Shown: piece after piece, positions 52,005 through 60,736 of the stretch
How the letters are laid out: each line of letters opens with the position of its first letter
Position numbering within the stretch: the stretch's first letter is position 1
NCBI RefSeq assembly: GCF_025961225.1
Contig: NZ_JAOQNG010000010.1
Coordinates: forward strand, 1,540,501 to 1,604,500
Length of the DNA stretch: 64,000 nucleotides
Source of the DNA: Azospirillum canadense
Lineage (GTDB): Bacteria; Pseudomonadota; Alphaproteobacteria; Azospirillales; Azospirillaceae
Reading direction: 5' to 3'
Notes under the pieces: generated by a model
Seen by the model: the letters and a program-made list of their open reading frames with translations, nothing else
Databases searched by the model: none
What the model was told of the DNA's origin: nothing
Position numbers and translations under genes: made by a program

Positions 52005-55000
52005 AGAATCACATCAAGGACGCGCTCACCCGCAACAACCTGTCGGCCTGGGCGCTGTCGCACCGCACGCTGGTGCTGTTCTTCATCCTCGCCACCGTCC
52101 TGGCCGGCGCCTTGACCTACCGGACGCTGGGCCGCGCGGAGGATCCGTCCTTCACGTTCAAGGTGATGACCATCCGCACCGCCTGGCCCGGCGCCACCGC
52201 GCGCGAGGTGGAGCAGTTCGTCACCGACCGCATCGAGAAGAAGCTGGAGGAGGTCCCCTACTACGACTACGCCCGCAGCTATTCGAAGCCGGGCGAGTCG
52301 GTCATCTTCCTGGGGCTGAAGGACTCAACGCCGCCGCGCAAGGTCGCCGACCTCTGGTATCAGGCGCGCAAGAAGGTGGGCGACATCCGGCACACCCTGC
52401 CGGACGGGGTCATCGGGCCGTCCTTCAACGACGAGTTCGGCGACGTCTATTCGGCCATCTACGCCTTCATGGGCGAGGACTTCACCCCCGCCCAGCTGAA
52501 GAAGGTGGCGGAGGACGTGCGCGCCAAGCTGCTGCGCCTCAAGGACGTGGAGAAGGTCGAACTGATCGCCGCGCAGGAGGAGCGGATCTTCGTCGAGATC
52601 TCCAGCCAGCGGCTGGCCAGCTTCGGCCTGCCGGTGGACGCGGTGATCCAGGCGCTCCAGCGCGAGAACGCCGTCGCGGCGGCGGGCGACGTCGACACCG
52701 GCAGCCAACGCGTCTACGTCCGCGTCGACCTCGGCATCGACAAGGCGGAGGAGGTGCGGGCCATCCCCGTGGAGACGGGCGGGCGCATGCTGACCATCGG
52801 CGACGTGGCCGAGGTCAAGCGCAGCTATGTGGAGCCCCGCGAGTTCACCATGCGCCACAACGGCCACGAGGCCGTCGGGCTCGGCGTCGTCATGGCGAAG
52901 GGCGGCAACGTCCTGCACCTGGGCGAGGCGCTGAAGGATGAGATGGCGAAGGTCCGGGCGAAGCTGCCGGTCGGGCTGGAGGTGGCGCAGGTCGCCGACC
53001 AGCCGCACGTGGTGGACGCCTCGGTCGGTGAGTTCATGAAGTCGCTGGCCGAGGCGCTGGGCATCGTCATCGCCGTCAGCCTCGTCAGCCTGGGCTGGCG
53101 CACCGGCATCGTGGTGGCGCTGGCCGTGCCGCTGGTGCTGGCGCTGACGCTGGTCGCCATGCAGATCCTGGGCATCGACCTGCATCGCATTTCGCTCGGC
53201 GCGCTGATCATCGCGCTCGGCCTGCTGGTGGACGACGCCATCATCGCGGTGGAGATGATGGTGGTGAAGATGGAGCAGGGCTGGGACCGGCTGAAGGCCG
53301 GCGCCTTCGCCTACACTTCCACCGCCTTCCCCATGCTGACCGGCACCGTCGTCACGGCGGCGGGCTTCGTGCCGGTGGGCCTCGCCCAGTCGGCGGCGGG
53401 CGAATACACCAACGCGATCTTCTGGGTGGTCGGGCTGTCGCTGCTGCTGTCCTGGATCGTCGCGGTGATCTTCACGCCCTACCTCGGCTACGTCCTGCTG
53501 CCCAAGCCCAAGCATGTCCATCACGAAAGCGAGGAGTTGGACATCTACAACACCCGCGGCTACCGCATCCTGCGCCGCATGGTCCAGGTTTGCGTGCGCG
53601 CCCGCTGGGTGACCATCGGCGTCACCATCGCCGCCTTCTTCGCAGCATTGGTCGGCTTCGGCTTCGTGCAGCAGCAGTTCTTCCCAAGCGCCAGCCGGCC
53701 GGAGCTTCTGGTGGACATCCGCCTTGCCGAAGGGTCCTCCTTCGAGGCGACGGCGGCGGAGGTGAAGAAGATGGAGGCGATCCTCGCCAAGGATCCCAAC
53801 GTCGACTACTGGGTCGCCTACACCGGCGGCGGCTCCCCGCGCTTCTACTTGCCGCTCGACCAGCAGCTGCAGAACAGCAACTTCGCCCAGTTCATGGTGA
53901 TGACCAAGGGGCTGGAGGAGCGCGAGCATGTCTTGACGGCCCTGGAAACGCGGGCGGAGGGCGAATTCCCCGCCGCGCGCGTCCGCGTCAGCCGGCTGGA
54001 GAACGGCCCGCCCGTCGGCTATCCGGTGCAGTTCCGCGTGACCGGCGACGACCCGGCGACGATCCGCAAGATCGCCTACGACCTGCGCGACCGCATGCGC
54101 GCCCACCCCAACATGGCGAATGTCCATCTCGATTGGGACGAGCTGTCCAAGCGCGTCCGGCTGGAGGTGGACACCACCAAGGCCCGCGCGCTCGGCATCT
54201 CCAAGCAGGACCTGTCGAACGCCCTGCAACTGCTGCTGAACGGCATGCCGGTCACCCAGTACCGCGAGGGCACGGAGCTGATCGGCGTCGTCTTGCGCAC
54301 CACGCCGGAGGAGCGGCTCGACCTGTCGCGGCTGGGCGAGCTGAACATCCGCACCGGCCGCGGCGACGCCGTGCCGCTGTCGCAGGTCGCCAGCGTCCGT
54401 TACGAGCTGGAGGAGCCCGTGCTGTGGCGCCGCGGCCGCGAGACGACCATGACGGTCAAGGGCGACGTGACCGGCGGCATCCAGGCCCCGGTGGTCAGCC
54501 AGCAGCTGAACGCCCAGTTCGACGCGGTCCGCGCCACGCTGCCCGTCGGCTACGCCATCGCCATGGGCGGCGCCATCGAGGAGAGCGCCAAGGGCCAGGA
54601 TTCCATCAACGCCATGCTGCCGCTGATGCTGCTGATCATGGTGACGACGCTGATGCTGCAGCTGCAGAGCTTCTCGCGCGTCGCCATGGTGCTGCTGACG
54701 GCCCCCCTGGGGCTGATCGGGGTGACGGCGTCTCTGCTGATCTTCAACCTGCCTTTCGGCTTCGTCGCCATGCTGGGCGTGATCGCGCTGGCCGGCATCA
54801 TCATGCGCAACTCCGTCATCCTGGTCGACCAGATTGAGCAGGACGTGAGCCAGGGTCGCAGCCGCTGGGACGGCATCATCGAGGCGACGGTGCGCCGCGC
54901 CCGCCCCATCGGCCTGACCGCGGCGGCGGCCATCCTCGCCATGATCCCGCTCGCCGAAAGCGCCTTCTGGGGCCCGATGGCCGTCGCCATCATGGGCGGC

Positions 55001-55132
55001 CTGACCGGCGCCACCGTGCTGACCATCTTCTTCCTGCCCGCCCTCTACGCCGCTTGGTTCCGCGTGAAGGCCCCGCAGCGGGAGACGGTGCGGGACGAGG
55101 TTCCGGATGGGGTGATGCGGCCGGCGGAGTAA
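52001..55132 (+). CDS. RND-family efflux pump permease
   Basis: 1,043 residues, family-normal. First helix WALSHRTLVLFFILATVL, then FVTDRIEKKLEEVPYYDY. The signature helix-4 region GLLVDDAIIAVEMMVVKME carries two adjacent Asp, the proton relay. Periplasmic pore domains follow (VDIRLAEGSSFEATAAEVKK), with a closing helix block GIIMRNSVILVDQIEQDV. It exports drugs or toxic compounds by proton antiport. A GC-rich hairpin follows. Confidence 0.93.
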   Translation: MKNHIKDALTRNNLSAWALSHRTLVLFFILATVLAGALTYRTLGRAEDPSFTFKVMTIRTAWPGATAREVEQFVTDRIEKKLEEVPYYDYARSYSKPGESVIFLGLKDSTPPRKVADLWYQARKKVGDIRHTLPDGVIGPSFNDEFGDVYSAIYAFMGEDFTPAQLKKVAEDVRAKLLRLKDVEKVELIAAQEERIFVEISSQRLASFGLPVDAVIQALQRENAVAAAGDVDTGSQRVYVRVDLGIDKAEEVRAIPVETGGRMLTIGDVAEVKRSYVEPREFTMRHNGHEAVGLGVVMAKGGNVLHLGEALKDEMAKVRAKLPVGLEVAQVADQPHVVDASVGEFMKSLAEALGIVIAVSLVSLGWRTGIVVALAVPLVLALTLVAMQILGIDLHRISLGALIIALGLLVDDAIIAVEMMVVKMEQGWDRLKAGAFAYTSTAFPMLTGTVVTAAGFVPVGLAQSAAGEYTNAIFWVVGLSLLLSWIVAVIFTPYLGYVLLPKPKHVHHESEELDIYNTRGYRILRRMVQVCVRARWVTIGVTIAAFFAALVGFGFVQQQFFPSASRPELLVDIRLAEGSSFEATAAEVKKMEAILAKDPNVDYWVAYTGGGSPRFYLPLDQQLQNSNFAQFMVMTKGLEEREHVLTALETRAEGEFPAARVRVSRLENGPPVGYPVQFRVTGDDPATIRKIAYDLRDRMRAHPNMANVHLDWDELSKRVRLEVDTTKARALGISKQDLSNALQLLLNGMPVTQYREGTELIGVVLRTTPEERLDLSRLGELNIRTGRGDAVPLSQVASVRYELEEPVLWRRGRETTMTVKGDVTGGIQAPVVSQQLNAQFDAVRATLPVGYAIAMGGAIEESAKGQDSINAMLPLMLLIMVTTLMLQLQSFSRVAMVLLTAPLGLIGVTASLLIFNLPFGFVAMLGVIALAGIIMRNSVILVDQIEQDVSQGRSRWDGIIEATVRRARPIGLTAAAAILAMIPLAESAFWGPMAVAIMGGLTGATVLTIFFLPALYAAWFRVKAPQRETVRDEVPDGVMRPAE

Positions 55133-55167
55133 GCGGTTGCCCCCTCCCTCCCGCTTCGCGGGTCCCT

Positions 55168-55241
55168 CCCTCCCCCGCTGGGCAGGGGAGAGCTTGTTTG
55201 CGGAGCCAGCGGAGTTCCCTCCCCCGCCCAGCGGGGGAGGG
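55168..55241. repeat. 16-bp perfect inverted repeat between convergent genes
   Basis: CCCTCCCCCGCTGGGC at 55168-55183 pairs with 55226-55241 over 42 bp. It can serve as a bidirectional terminator for the RND and hybrid-kinase genes. It is of the same C/G-block style as 3522-3665. Confidence 0.8.
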
Positions 55242-55266
55242 TTAGGGTGGGGCGCCGCGCAACCAC

Positions 55267-57867
55267 TCACCTCCCCCCGACCTCCCCCACCACCTTGCGC
55301 AGGTGATGCGCGGACACCGGCTTGTGCAGGATGCTGAAGCCGCTGCGCTGGGCCTCGACGATGCGTTCGGGGGCGGTGTCGCCGGTCAGGATGATGCTGG
55401 GGATCGCCGCGTTGAAATGGGCATGGACGGCGCGCAGGGCCTCCGGCCCCGTCTTGCCCTGGCGCAGCCGGTAGTCGGCCAGCACGAGGTCCGGACGGCG
55501 GCCGTCCTTTTCCAGCAGGCCGATCGCCTCTTCCTCCGCGGTCGCGGCGATGACCTCGTAGCCCCAGCCCTCCAGCATGGCGCGCAGCCCCATCAGGATG
55601 ATGACCTCGTCGTCGATCACCAGGACGAGCGAGGGCCGTTCCGGATCGCGCGGCAGGCTGGCCTTGGGAACCAGAGCCGGGACCGGCGGCGCCGCCGCGC
55701 GCGGGACGGCGACGGTGAAGGCCGATCCCCGGCCAAGCTCCGACCGCAGGGTCAACGGGTGCTCCAACAACGCCGAGAGCCGCCGCACGATGGCGAGGCC
55801 GAGGCCGAGGCCGCGTTCCCGGTCGCGCTCCGGGTTGCCGATCTGGGTGAATTCCTCGAAGATTTCCTCCCGGCGTTCCGGCGGAACGCCGATGCCGCTG
55901 TCGCACACCGTGACGTGGATGTCCCCACCACACCGCCGCGCCCCCAGCAGGATGCGGCCGCCCGGCGTGTAGCGCAGCGCGTTGTCCAGCAGGTTGCGCA
56001 GGATGCGTTCCAGCAGCATGGCGTCGCTGCGCACGTGCAGCCCGGTCGCAACAATGCGCAAATCCAGCCCCTTGCGCGCCGCCTGCGGCCGGTATTCCGC
56101 GGCGAGGCGATCGAAGACGGGTTGCAGCGCCAGGACCGTCGGGACCGGCTTCACCACCCCGGCGTCGAGCTTGGAAATGTCCAAAAGACCGTCGAGCAGC
56201 CGCTTCAGCGCTTCCAGGGCCTGCTGCATGGCCTCCACCGTGGCGTGGCCGGTCGGCTGGCGGCGCATCTGGTCGGACAGGGCGGTCGCGAAGAAGAATA
56301 GGGACTGGACCGGTTGCCGCAGGTCGTGGCTCGCCGCCGCCAGGAAGCGCGACTTCGCCCGGTTGGCCCGCTCCGCCTGGTCCTTGGCCCGGCGCAGGTC
56401 GTCCTCCATGCGCTTGCGCGCGGTGACGTCCAGGGCGTAGACCGCCAGCCGGTTGCCCATGGGAAACAACCGCAGCGCGTGCCATTCGTCGGAGGCGCTG
56501 AACCAGACCTCAAGCTCGTCGGGCACGCCGAGGTCGATTGCCGGCCGGAACCGCTCCTCGAACGGCGCGACGGCGTAGGCGGGCAACACCGCGGTGTAGG
56601 ATCGGCCGGTCAGGGGCCCGCCGCCGAACAGGGCGGACGCGCGGTCGTTGGCGAAGGTGATCACGCCATTGCGGTCGAACTCCAGCACCGCGTCGGTCGA
56701 GCTGGCGAGGATGGCCGCCATGCGCCGCTCCGCCGCGTGGGCCTCCTCGCGGGCGCGTTCGCGCGCCTGGAGTTCGTCGGCCATGGCGTCGAAGGTCTGC
56801 GCCAGGTCGCCGATCTCCGTCCCGTCCGGCTGCGCGCCGGTCCGCGCCTCGTGGTCGCCGGCGCGCCAGCGCTCGATCACCGACTGCACGCGCGCGACGG
56901 GGCGCAGAACAAAGGCCCGCGCCCCGAACCAAGCCGCCGCCAGGGCCAGCCCGGTCGATAACGACAGCAGCAGGATGCTGCGCCGGGTCGCCGCCGCGCG
57001 GGCGCGCATCGCCTCGTCCCGGTCGAGCCCCACCGCCATGAACAGCCCCTGGGGCGGATCCTGAACGGGCGCGGACGCGATGATGCGCTCGTGGCCATCC
57101 AGGCCGGGGATGACGGTCACCCCGCCCGATTCGGCGCGAACAAGGGACAGCAGTGCCGCCGGCAGGGGTTTCCCGACCTGGGCGGCGCCCTCCGCCGGAC
57201 CGCCGTTGGACGCCTCATCCGGGAAGCGGCCGAGCAGGACGCCGTTCCGGTCGGCCATCAGAAGGTCGGCGTGTGGCGGCAGCGGCTTGCGCGCCAGATA
57301 GTCCCGCATCCAGCCGGCATCGACCGCGATCCCTACAGCGCCGGCGACACGCCCGTCCGCGTCGGTGAAGGGAACCCCAAAAGGAAGGACTGCGCGCCCG
57401 TCGGTGCGCCGCAGCACATAGTCGCCGATTGCGAAGGGCTGCCCGAACAGGGCCATGCGGATGTGCGGGAGGTCGCCGATGGCGTTGCCGACCAAACCCT
57501 GTTCGCTGGCGCAGCGCACGACGCCCGCAAGGTCGGTCAGGACGATGCCCTGCGCCCGCGGCAGCTGCCGCCGCAGGCGCGCCAGGAAGGTCTGGCACCG
57601 CGCCTGGTCGCCGATGAGCGTCGGCGCGATCTCCGCGACGGTCACCAGCACCTCGCGGACGCCGTCGATGACACGCTGCTGCTCGTCCTGGATCAAGGTC
57701 AGGAGCCGCGAAGCCTCCTCGACGGCCAGCGCTTCCCCTGCCTGCCGCGCACGGAAATCGTTGTAGGCCTGAATGCCGATGGCCGGCAGCGTGGCCAGAA
57801 GGACGAGGAGAATGAGCCGGGTTGGCAGGGTCATGGTGCGGAACGGCGCGGATGAACGGCGGGTCAC
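55267..57867 (-). CDS. hybrid sensor histidine kinase/response regulator
   Basis: 866 residues. GTG start with GGAGGG 7 nt before it. Helix 1 is at about 15-35 (LPTRLILLVLLATLPAIG). A Cache-type periplasmic domain (about 40-285) is followed by helix 2 (ILLLSLSTGLALAAAWFG), a HAMP region and a PAS domain (LASSTDAVLEFDRNGVITF). HisKA has AAASHDLRQPVQSLFFF (phospho-acceptor His), and HATPase_c has NLLDNALRYTPGG and GLGLGLAIV. A receiver domain closes the protein (about 745-866: VLVIDDEVIILMGLRAML, LVLADYRLRQGKTG, ILHKPV). The target is unknown. Confidence 0.9.
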   Translation of the reverse strand: MTRRSSAPFRTMTLPTRLILLVLLATLPAIGIQAYNDFRARQAGEALAVEEASRLLTLIQDEQQRVIDGVREVLVTVAEIAPTLIGDQARCQTFLARLRRQLPRAQGIVLTDLAGVVRCASEQGLVGNAIGDLPHIRMALFGQPFAIGDYVLRRTDGRAVLPFGVPFTDADGRVAGAVGIAVDAGWMRDYLARKPLPPHADLLMADRNGVLLGRFPDEASNGGPAEGAAQVGKPLPAALLSLVRAESGGVTVIPGLDGHERIIASAPVQDPPQGLFMAVGLDRDEAMRARAAATRRSILLLSLSTGLALAAAWFGARAFVLRPVARVQSVIERWRAGDHEARTGAQPDGTEIGDLAQTFDAMADELQARERAREEAHAAERRMAAILASSTDAVLEFDRNGVITFANDRASALFGGGPLTGRSYTAVLPAYAVAPFEERFRPAIDLGVPDELEVWFSASDEWHALRLFPMGNRLAVYALDVTARKRMEDDLRRAKDQAERANRAKSRFLAAASHDLRQPVQSLFFFATALSDQMRRQPTGHATVEAMQQALEALKRLLDGLLDISKLDAGVVKPVPTVLALQPVFDRLAAEYRPQAARKGLDLRIVATGLHVRSDAMLLERILRNLLDNALRYTPGGRILLGARRCGGDIHVTVCDSGIGVPPERREEIFEEFTQIGNPERDRERGLGLGLAIVRRLSALLEHPLTLRSELGRGSAFTVAVPRAAAPPVPALVPKASLPRDPERPSLVLVIDDEVIILMGLRAMLEGWGYEVIAATAEEEAIGLLEKDGRRPDLVLADYRLRQGKTGPEALRAVHAHFNAAIPSIILTGDTAPERIVEAQRSGFSILHKPVSAHHLRKVVGEVGGR

Positions 57868-58101
57868 GGCGCGACCCTCCTGCCACTGGGATCGATGCGC
57901 CCCGCCGCCGCACTCGCGTCATCGGATGCATGCTGCAACGCCGGGCACACTCTTTACTTGTTCTTTACCAAATACCCCGCCGCCCGACAACCAATTTGTT
58001 ACGTGTACGAATCATGAAAGTGACCGTGCCGCCAAGCGCCCGGCCGGTGAGGTTCACCGGACCGGGCGCGGAAATCGCACGTTGCGATTGGTCCGCTTGG
58101 C

Positions 58102-58680
58102 TCAGGCGGTCAGCGTGACCGACTCCACGGAGCCGTCCAGGGACATCAGCAGCAGCTCGACCTCCAGGTCCGGGTGCTTCTGCTTGATCATCCCGGCCAG
58201 CGTGCGCAGCTGCTCCGCGTGGACGGCGGTTTCCTTGTCCTTGTCGCCCGCAAGGTCCTGGTTCAGGAAGACGCGGTAGGCGCCGCAGTCGCGGTGATCC
58301 ATGACGATGACCTTGTGGATGTGGTGCAGCTGCTTGGCGACGTCCACATGGTCCCAGAAGGCCTCGCCCCAGGCCTTCTTCTTGTCCGTCAGCGCGCCGA
58401 GCGAGGCACCGGCCAGGATGACGTGGTCGTAGTTGTTGGTCAGGCCGCGGCCGTCCATGTAGCGGACGATGTCGTCCACCAGCCGGTAGTCCATGCAGGA
58501 GAGCAGCAGCGCCTCCACGTTCCCGCCGGCCTGCGCCTTGCCCGGGATCATCGGCGCCAGCAGCATGGCACCGGCGCCGAGCGACGCGATCTTCAGGAAG
58601 GAGCGGCGGGAATTGTGCGGCGTGTGCCCGCAGCAATCATGGCCCGCGTGGAGATGGTGGTGTCCGGTCTCGTCGTGCAT
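58102..58680 (-). CDS. Tat-exported beta-carbonic anhydrase-like protein with a His-rich N-terminus
   Basis: 192 residues. The start HDETGHHHLHAGHDCCGH is rich in His and Cys and may bind metal. A Tat-like signal follows (SRRSFLKIASLGAGAMLLAP). The mature part has zinc-site motifs SCMDYR (CxDxR) and VMDHRDCGAY (HxxC). This is the carbonic anhydrase zinc layout, but the domain is short and activity is not assured. CAGGGGC precedes the ATG at 58680. Confidence 0.8.
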   Translation of the reverse strand: MHDETGHHHLHAGHDCCGHTPHNSRRSFLKIASLGAGAMLLAPMIPGKAQAGGNVEALLLSCMDYRLVDDIVRYMDGRGLTNNYDHVILAGASLGALTDKKKAWGEAFWDHVDVAKQLHHIHKVIVMDHRDCGAYRVFLNQDLAGDKDKETAVHAEQLRTLAGMIKQKHPDLEVELLLMSLDGSVESVTLTA

Positions 58681-58878
58681 GGAAGCCCCTGACTGTTCTT
58701 GAGGGCGGCGAATGCCACCCAGAATGGCAGCCTCCATCTTTCCCACACACGTGGAAAGGCGCAAGAGTCAAGGATTCCACATCATGGAAATTGCAACGAA
58801 CGATCAAGTCACCTTTCCGAACGAGATCCTAAACAAGAAATTTCGTTTCTCGCAGCAGGGGTGTCACGGCCCGATCCA

Positions 58879-60276
58879 TCAAGGACCAACAACGTCCACG
58901 TCCATCTTCATCTTCGGGTGGATGCCGCAGAAGACGTAATAGTGGCCAGCCTCCGGGAAGGGGATCAGCGCGCTCTGGCCCGGATCCTGGACGCCGCTGT
59001 TGAACTCCTTGCCCTCGCGCTCGTAGCGGACGTTGTGCTCGCGGTTGTCGTCGTTGTGGACGGTCAGCGTCTGGCCGGCGCGCAGTTGCACCTCGGCGAC
59101 GCTGAAGCGCTTGCCGCGCTGTCCGACGACTGGCGGTATGGCGGGAAGCGTCGCGGCGACCGGAATGACGGGAGCGAGGGAGGCCACTTTGACCGGCGGC
59201 GCCTCCGGCTTGAAGGCCGGCGCCGGGCCGCTGGCGTCGAGGCTGCGCAGGAAGGCCAGCAGGTCGGCCTTCTCCCCCGCGGTCAGGGTCAGGCGCGGCA
59301 GGTCGGGCGACAGGGTCGGCCTGTCCACATAGTTGCCGGCGTAATGGTCGAGCACCGCTTCCAGCGTGGCGATGGAGCCGTCGTGCATGTAGGGCGCGCG
59401 GTTGCCGACGTTGCGCAGCCCCGGCGTCTTGAAGGCGTGGTCGACGCTGGGCTCGCCCAGGATGGCGCCGCGCCCCTTGTCGTCGCCGGGCAGCCCGATG
59501 TCGTGGAAGGCGTGGTCGGTGAAGGCCCAGCCGGAATGGCAGGAGGCGCAGCCGGCCTTGCCGGTGAACAGGTCGAACCCGCGCTTGGCGCTGTCCGACA
59601 CGGCCTTGGCGTCGCCGGCCACCCAGCGGTCGAAGGCGGTGTCGCCGGACAGGATCGTGCGCTCGAAGGTGGCCAGCGCCTTGCCGATGTTGGCGGCAGT
59701 GATCTGCGGCGCCTCCGGGAAGGCGGCGGCGAACAGCGGGGCGTAGTCTGGCTTGGCCTTCAGGGCGGCCACCAGCCCGTCCAGCGTCTGGTTCATCTCC
59801 CGCGGGTTCTGGACCGGGCCCAGCGCCTGCTCCTCCAGGCTGGCCGCGCGGCCGTCCCAGAAGTAGCGCTCACCCCAGGCGGCGTCGCCGATGTAGGGCG
59901 TGCGGCGGCCGAGCGGCGCGCCGTCCAGCCCGTCGGCCGCAGCCCGCCCGTCCTGGAAGCCCTTGCCCGGCTCGTGGCAGGAGGCGCAGGCGCGGTCGCC
60001 GGCGCCCGACAGGGCGGTGTCGTGGAACAACCGTTCCCCCAGTTTCACCTTGGCGTCCGCGTAGGGGTTGGACGCCGGGAAGGGGACCGCCGCCGGCCGG
60101 GCGTAGTAAGCCGGATCGTTCGGCGACGCGTCCGGCGCGCCCGCGCGCTGGGCCGACAGGACGGCCGATGCGCCCCCGAACAGCCCGGCGCTGAAACCAG
60201 CGCTGATCAGGCCGGCGACGATCAGGGACAGGGTGCGGGAACGGGTGGGGGAAGACATCGGCTTCGACATCGGCAT
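58879..60276 (-). CDS. periplasmic di-heme cytochrome c peroxidase (MauG-like) fused to a cupredoxin domain
   Basis: 465 residues. A signal peptide (TLSLIVAGLISAGFSAGLFG) precedes two c-type heme motifs CASCHEPGKGF and CASCHSGWAF, with PYIGDAAWGERYFWDGRA and TPGLRNVGNRAPYMHDGS as in di-heme peroxidases (residues about 80-370). After a Pro/Ala-rich linker, the last 100 residues form a cupredoxin (VHNDDNREHNVRYER, FCGIHPKMKMDV) with His, Cys, His and Met copper ligands. It could pass electrons from copper to heme in peroxide detoxification or ligand oxidation. The ATG 60276 has GAGG upstream, and a Fur-like box lies 30 bp before it. Confidence 0.87.
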   Translation of the reverse strand: MPMSKPMSSPTRSRTLSLIVAGLISAGFSAGLFGGASAVLSAQRAGAPDASPNDPAYYARPAAVPFPASNPYADAKVKLGERLFHDTALSGAGDRACASCHEPGKGFQDGRAAADGLDGAPLGRRTPYIGDAAWGERYFWDGRAASLEEQALGPVQNPREMNQTLDGLVAALKAKPDYAPLFAAAFPEAPQITAANIGKALATFERTILSGDTAFDRWVAGDAKAVSDSAKRGFDLFTGKAGCASCHSGWAFTDHAFHDIGLPGDDKGRGAILGEPSVDHAFKTPGLRNVGNRAPYMHDGSIATLEAVLDHYAGNYVDRPTLSPDLPRLTLTAGEKADLLAFLRSLDASGPAPAFKPEAPPVKVASLAPVIPVAATLPAIPPVVGQRGKRFSVAEVQLRAGQTLTVHNDDNREHNVRYEREGKEFNSGVQDPGQSALIPFPEAGHYYVFCGIHPKMKMDVDVVGP

Positions 60277-60305
60277 CGGCACGAACCTCAGGCACGGACC
60301 ATGAA

Positions 60306-60320
60306 TGAGAGTTATTCTCA
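60306..60320 (-). promoter_or_regulatory. Fur-box-like palindrome upstream of the di-heme/cupredoxin gene
   Basis: TGAGAGTTATTCTCA matches the 7-1-7 Fur consensus TGATAATNATTATCA at 11 of 14 fixed positions. It lies 30 bp upstream of the ATG, the usual operator position, and suggests iron-responsive control. Confidence 0.6.
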
Positions 60321-60416
60321 TTTGCGGTTTACGCCTGCGCCCCCACCGGCGCAAGGGAGATCCGAGCCTCTGCGGCCAAAAGGCGCAGGCCAAAGGGCAT
60401 AAACTCTGAAAAAGAA

Positions 60417-60450
60417 ACGGGCCGCTTCCCCGTCCAGGGAAGCGGCCCGT
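60417..60450 (-). terminator. rho-independent terminator of the small secreted protein gene
   Basis: A 14-bp perfect stem (60417-60430 with 60437-60450) around a 6-nt loop. On the minus strand it is followed by TTTCTTTTTC. It lies 21 bp after the stop of the small gene. Confidence 0.9.
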
Positions 60451-60471
60451 TCCGGCATGGTGCGGCCGGGA

Positions 60472-60645
60472 TTAACCGCGGGTGCTGCTTGACGCCTTGG
60501 TGCCGGTGGCGACCGTGTCGCTGGCCGGCTTCTGCGTGCTGGCGCTCGTGCCGTGGTTGGACGAGCAGTCCGCTTGGGCGATCCCCGCCGTCAGGAGGGC
60601 GGCGAGACCGAACAGCGCGGCAACCGGCTTGGCTCCATGAGACAT
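60472..60645 (-). CDS. small secreted Ser/Thr-rich protein, unknown function
   Basis: 57 residues. The start MSHGAKPVAALFGLAALLT forms a signal peptide cleaved near QA/DCSS, leaving about 32 residues rich in Ser, Thr and Lys with a single Cys. The ATG at 60645 is preceded by a Shine-Dalgarno that complements the whole 16S rRNA tail, and a strong terminator follows, so it is probably highly expressed alone. No family was recognised. Longer frame starts upstream lack a signal peptide. Confidence 0.7.
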   Translation of the reverse strand: MSHGAKPVAALFGLAALLTAGIAQADCSSNHGTSASTQKPASDTVATGTKASSSTRG

Positions 60646-60661
60646 TGGATCACCTCCTTTC
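60646..60661 (-). promoter_or_regulatory. extended Shine-Dalgarno complementary to the 16S rRNA 3' end
   Basis: The minus-strand reading GAAAGGAGGTGATCCA complements the bacterial 16S tail over about 16 nt. AGGAGG lies 7 nt before the ATG at 60645. Confidence 0.85.
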
Positions 60662-60736
60662 CGAAATGTTGAACACCGGAACAGGATGTGTGCGGCGCGT
60701 ACCCGGGCTTCAACCGCCTCTACCACAGGAACAGGG

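Noticed and set aside
52325..56485. 1,386-codon minus-strand frame across the RND pump
   Set aside because: It runs antisense through a gene with all RND motifs, and its translation is His/Asp/Gln/Arg-rich without family features.
60646..60661. Fragment of a 16S rRNA gene
   Set aside because: The match stops at the 16S tail sequence itself and lies at the ideal place for a ribosome-binding site.
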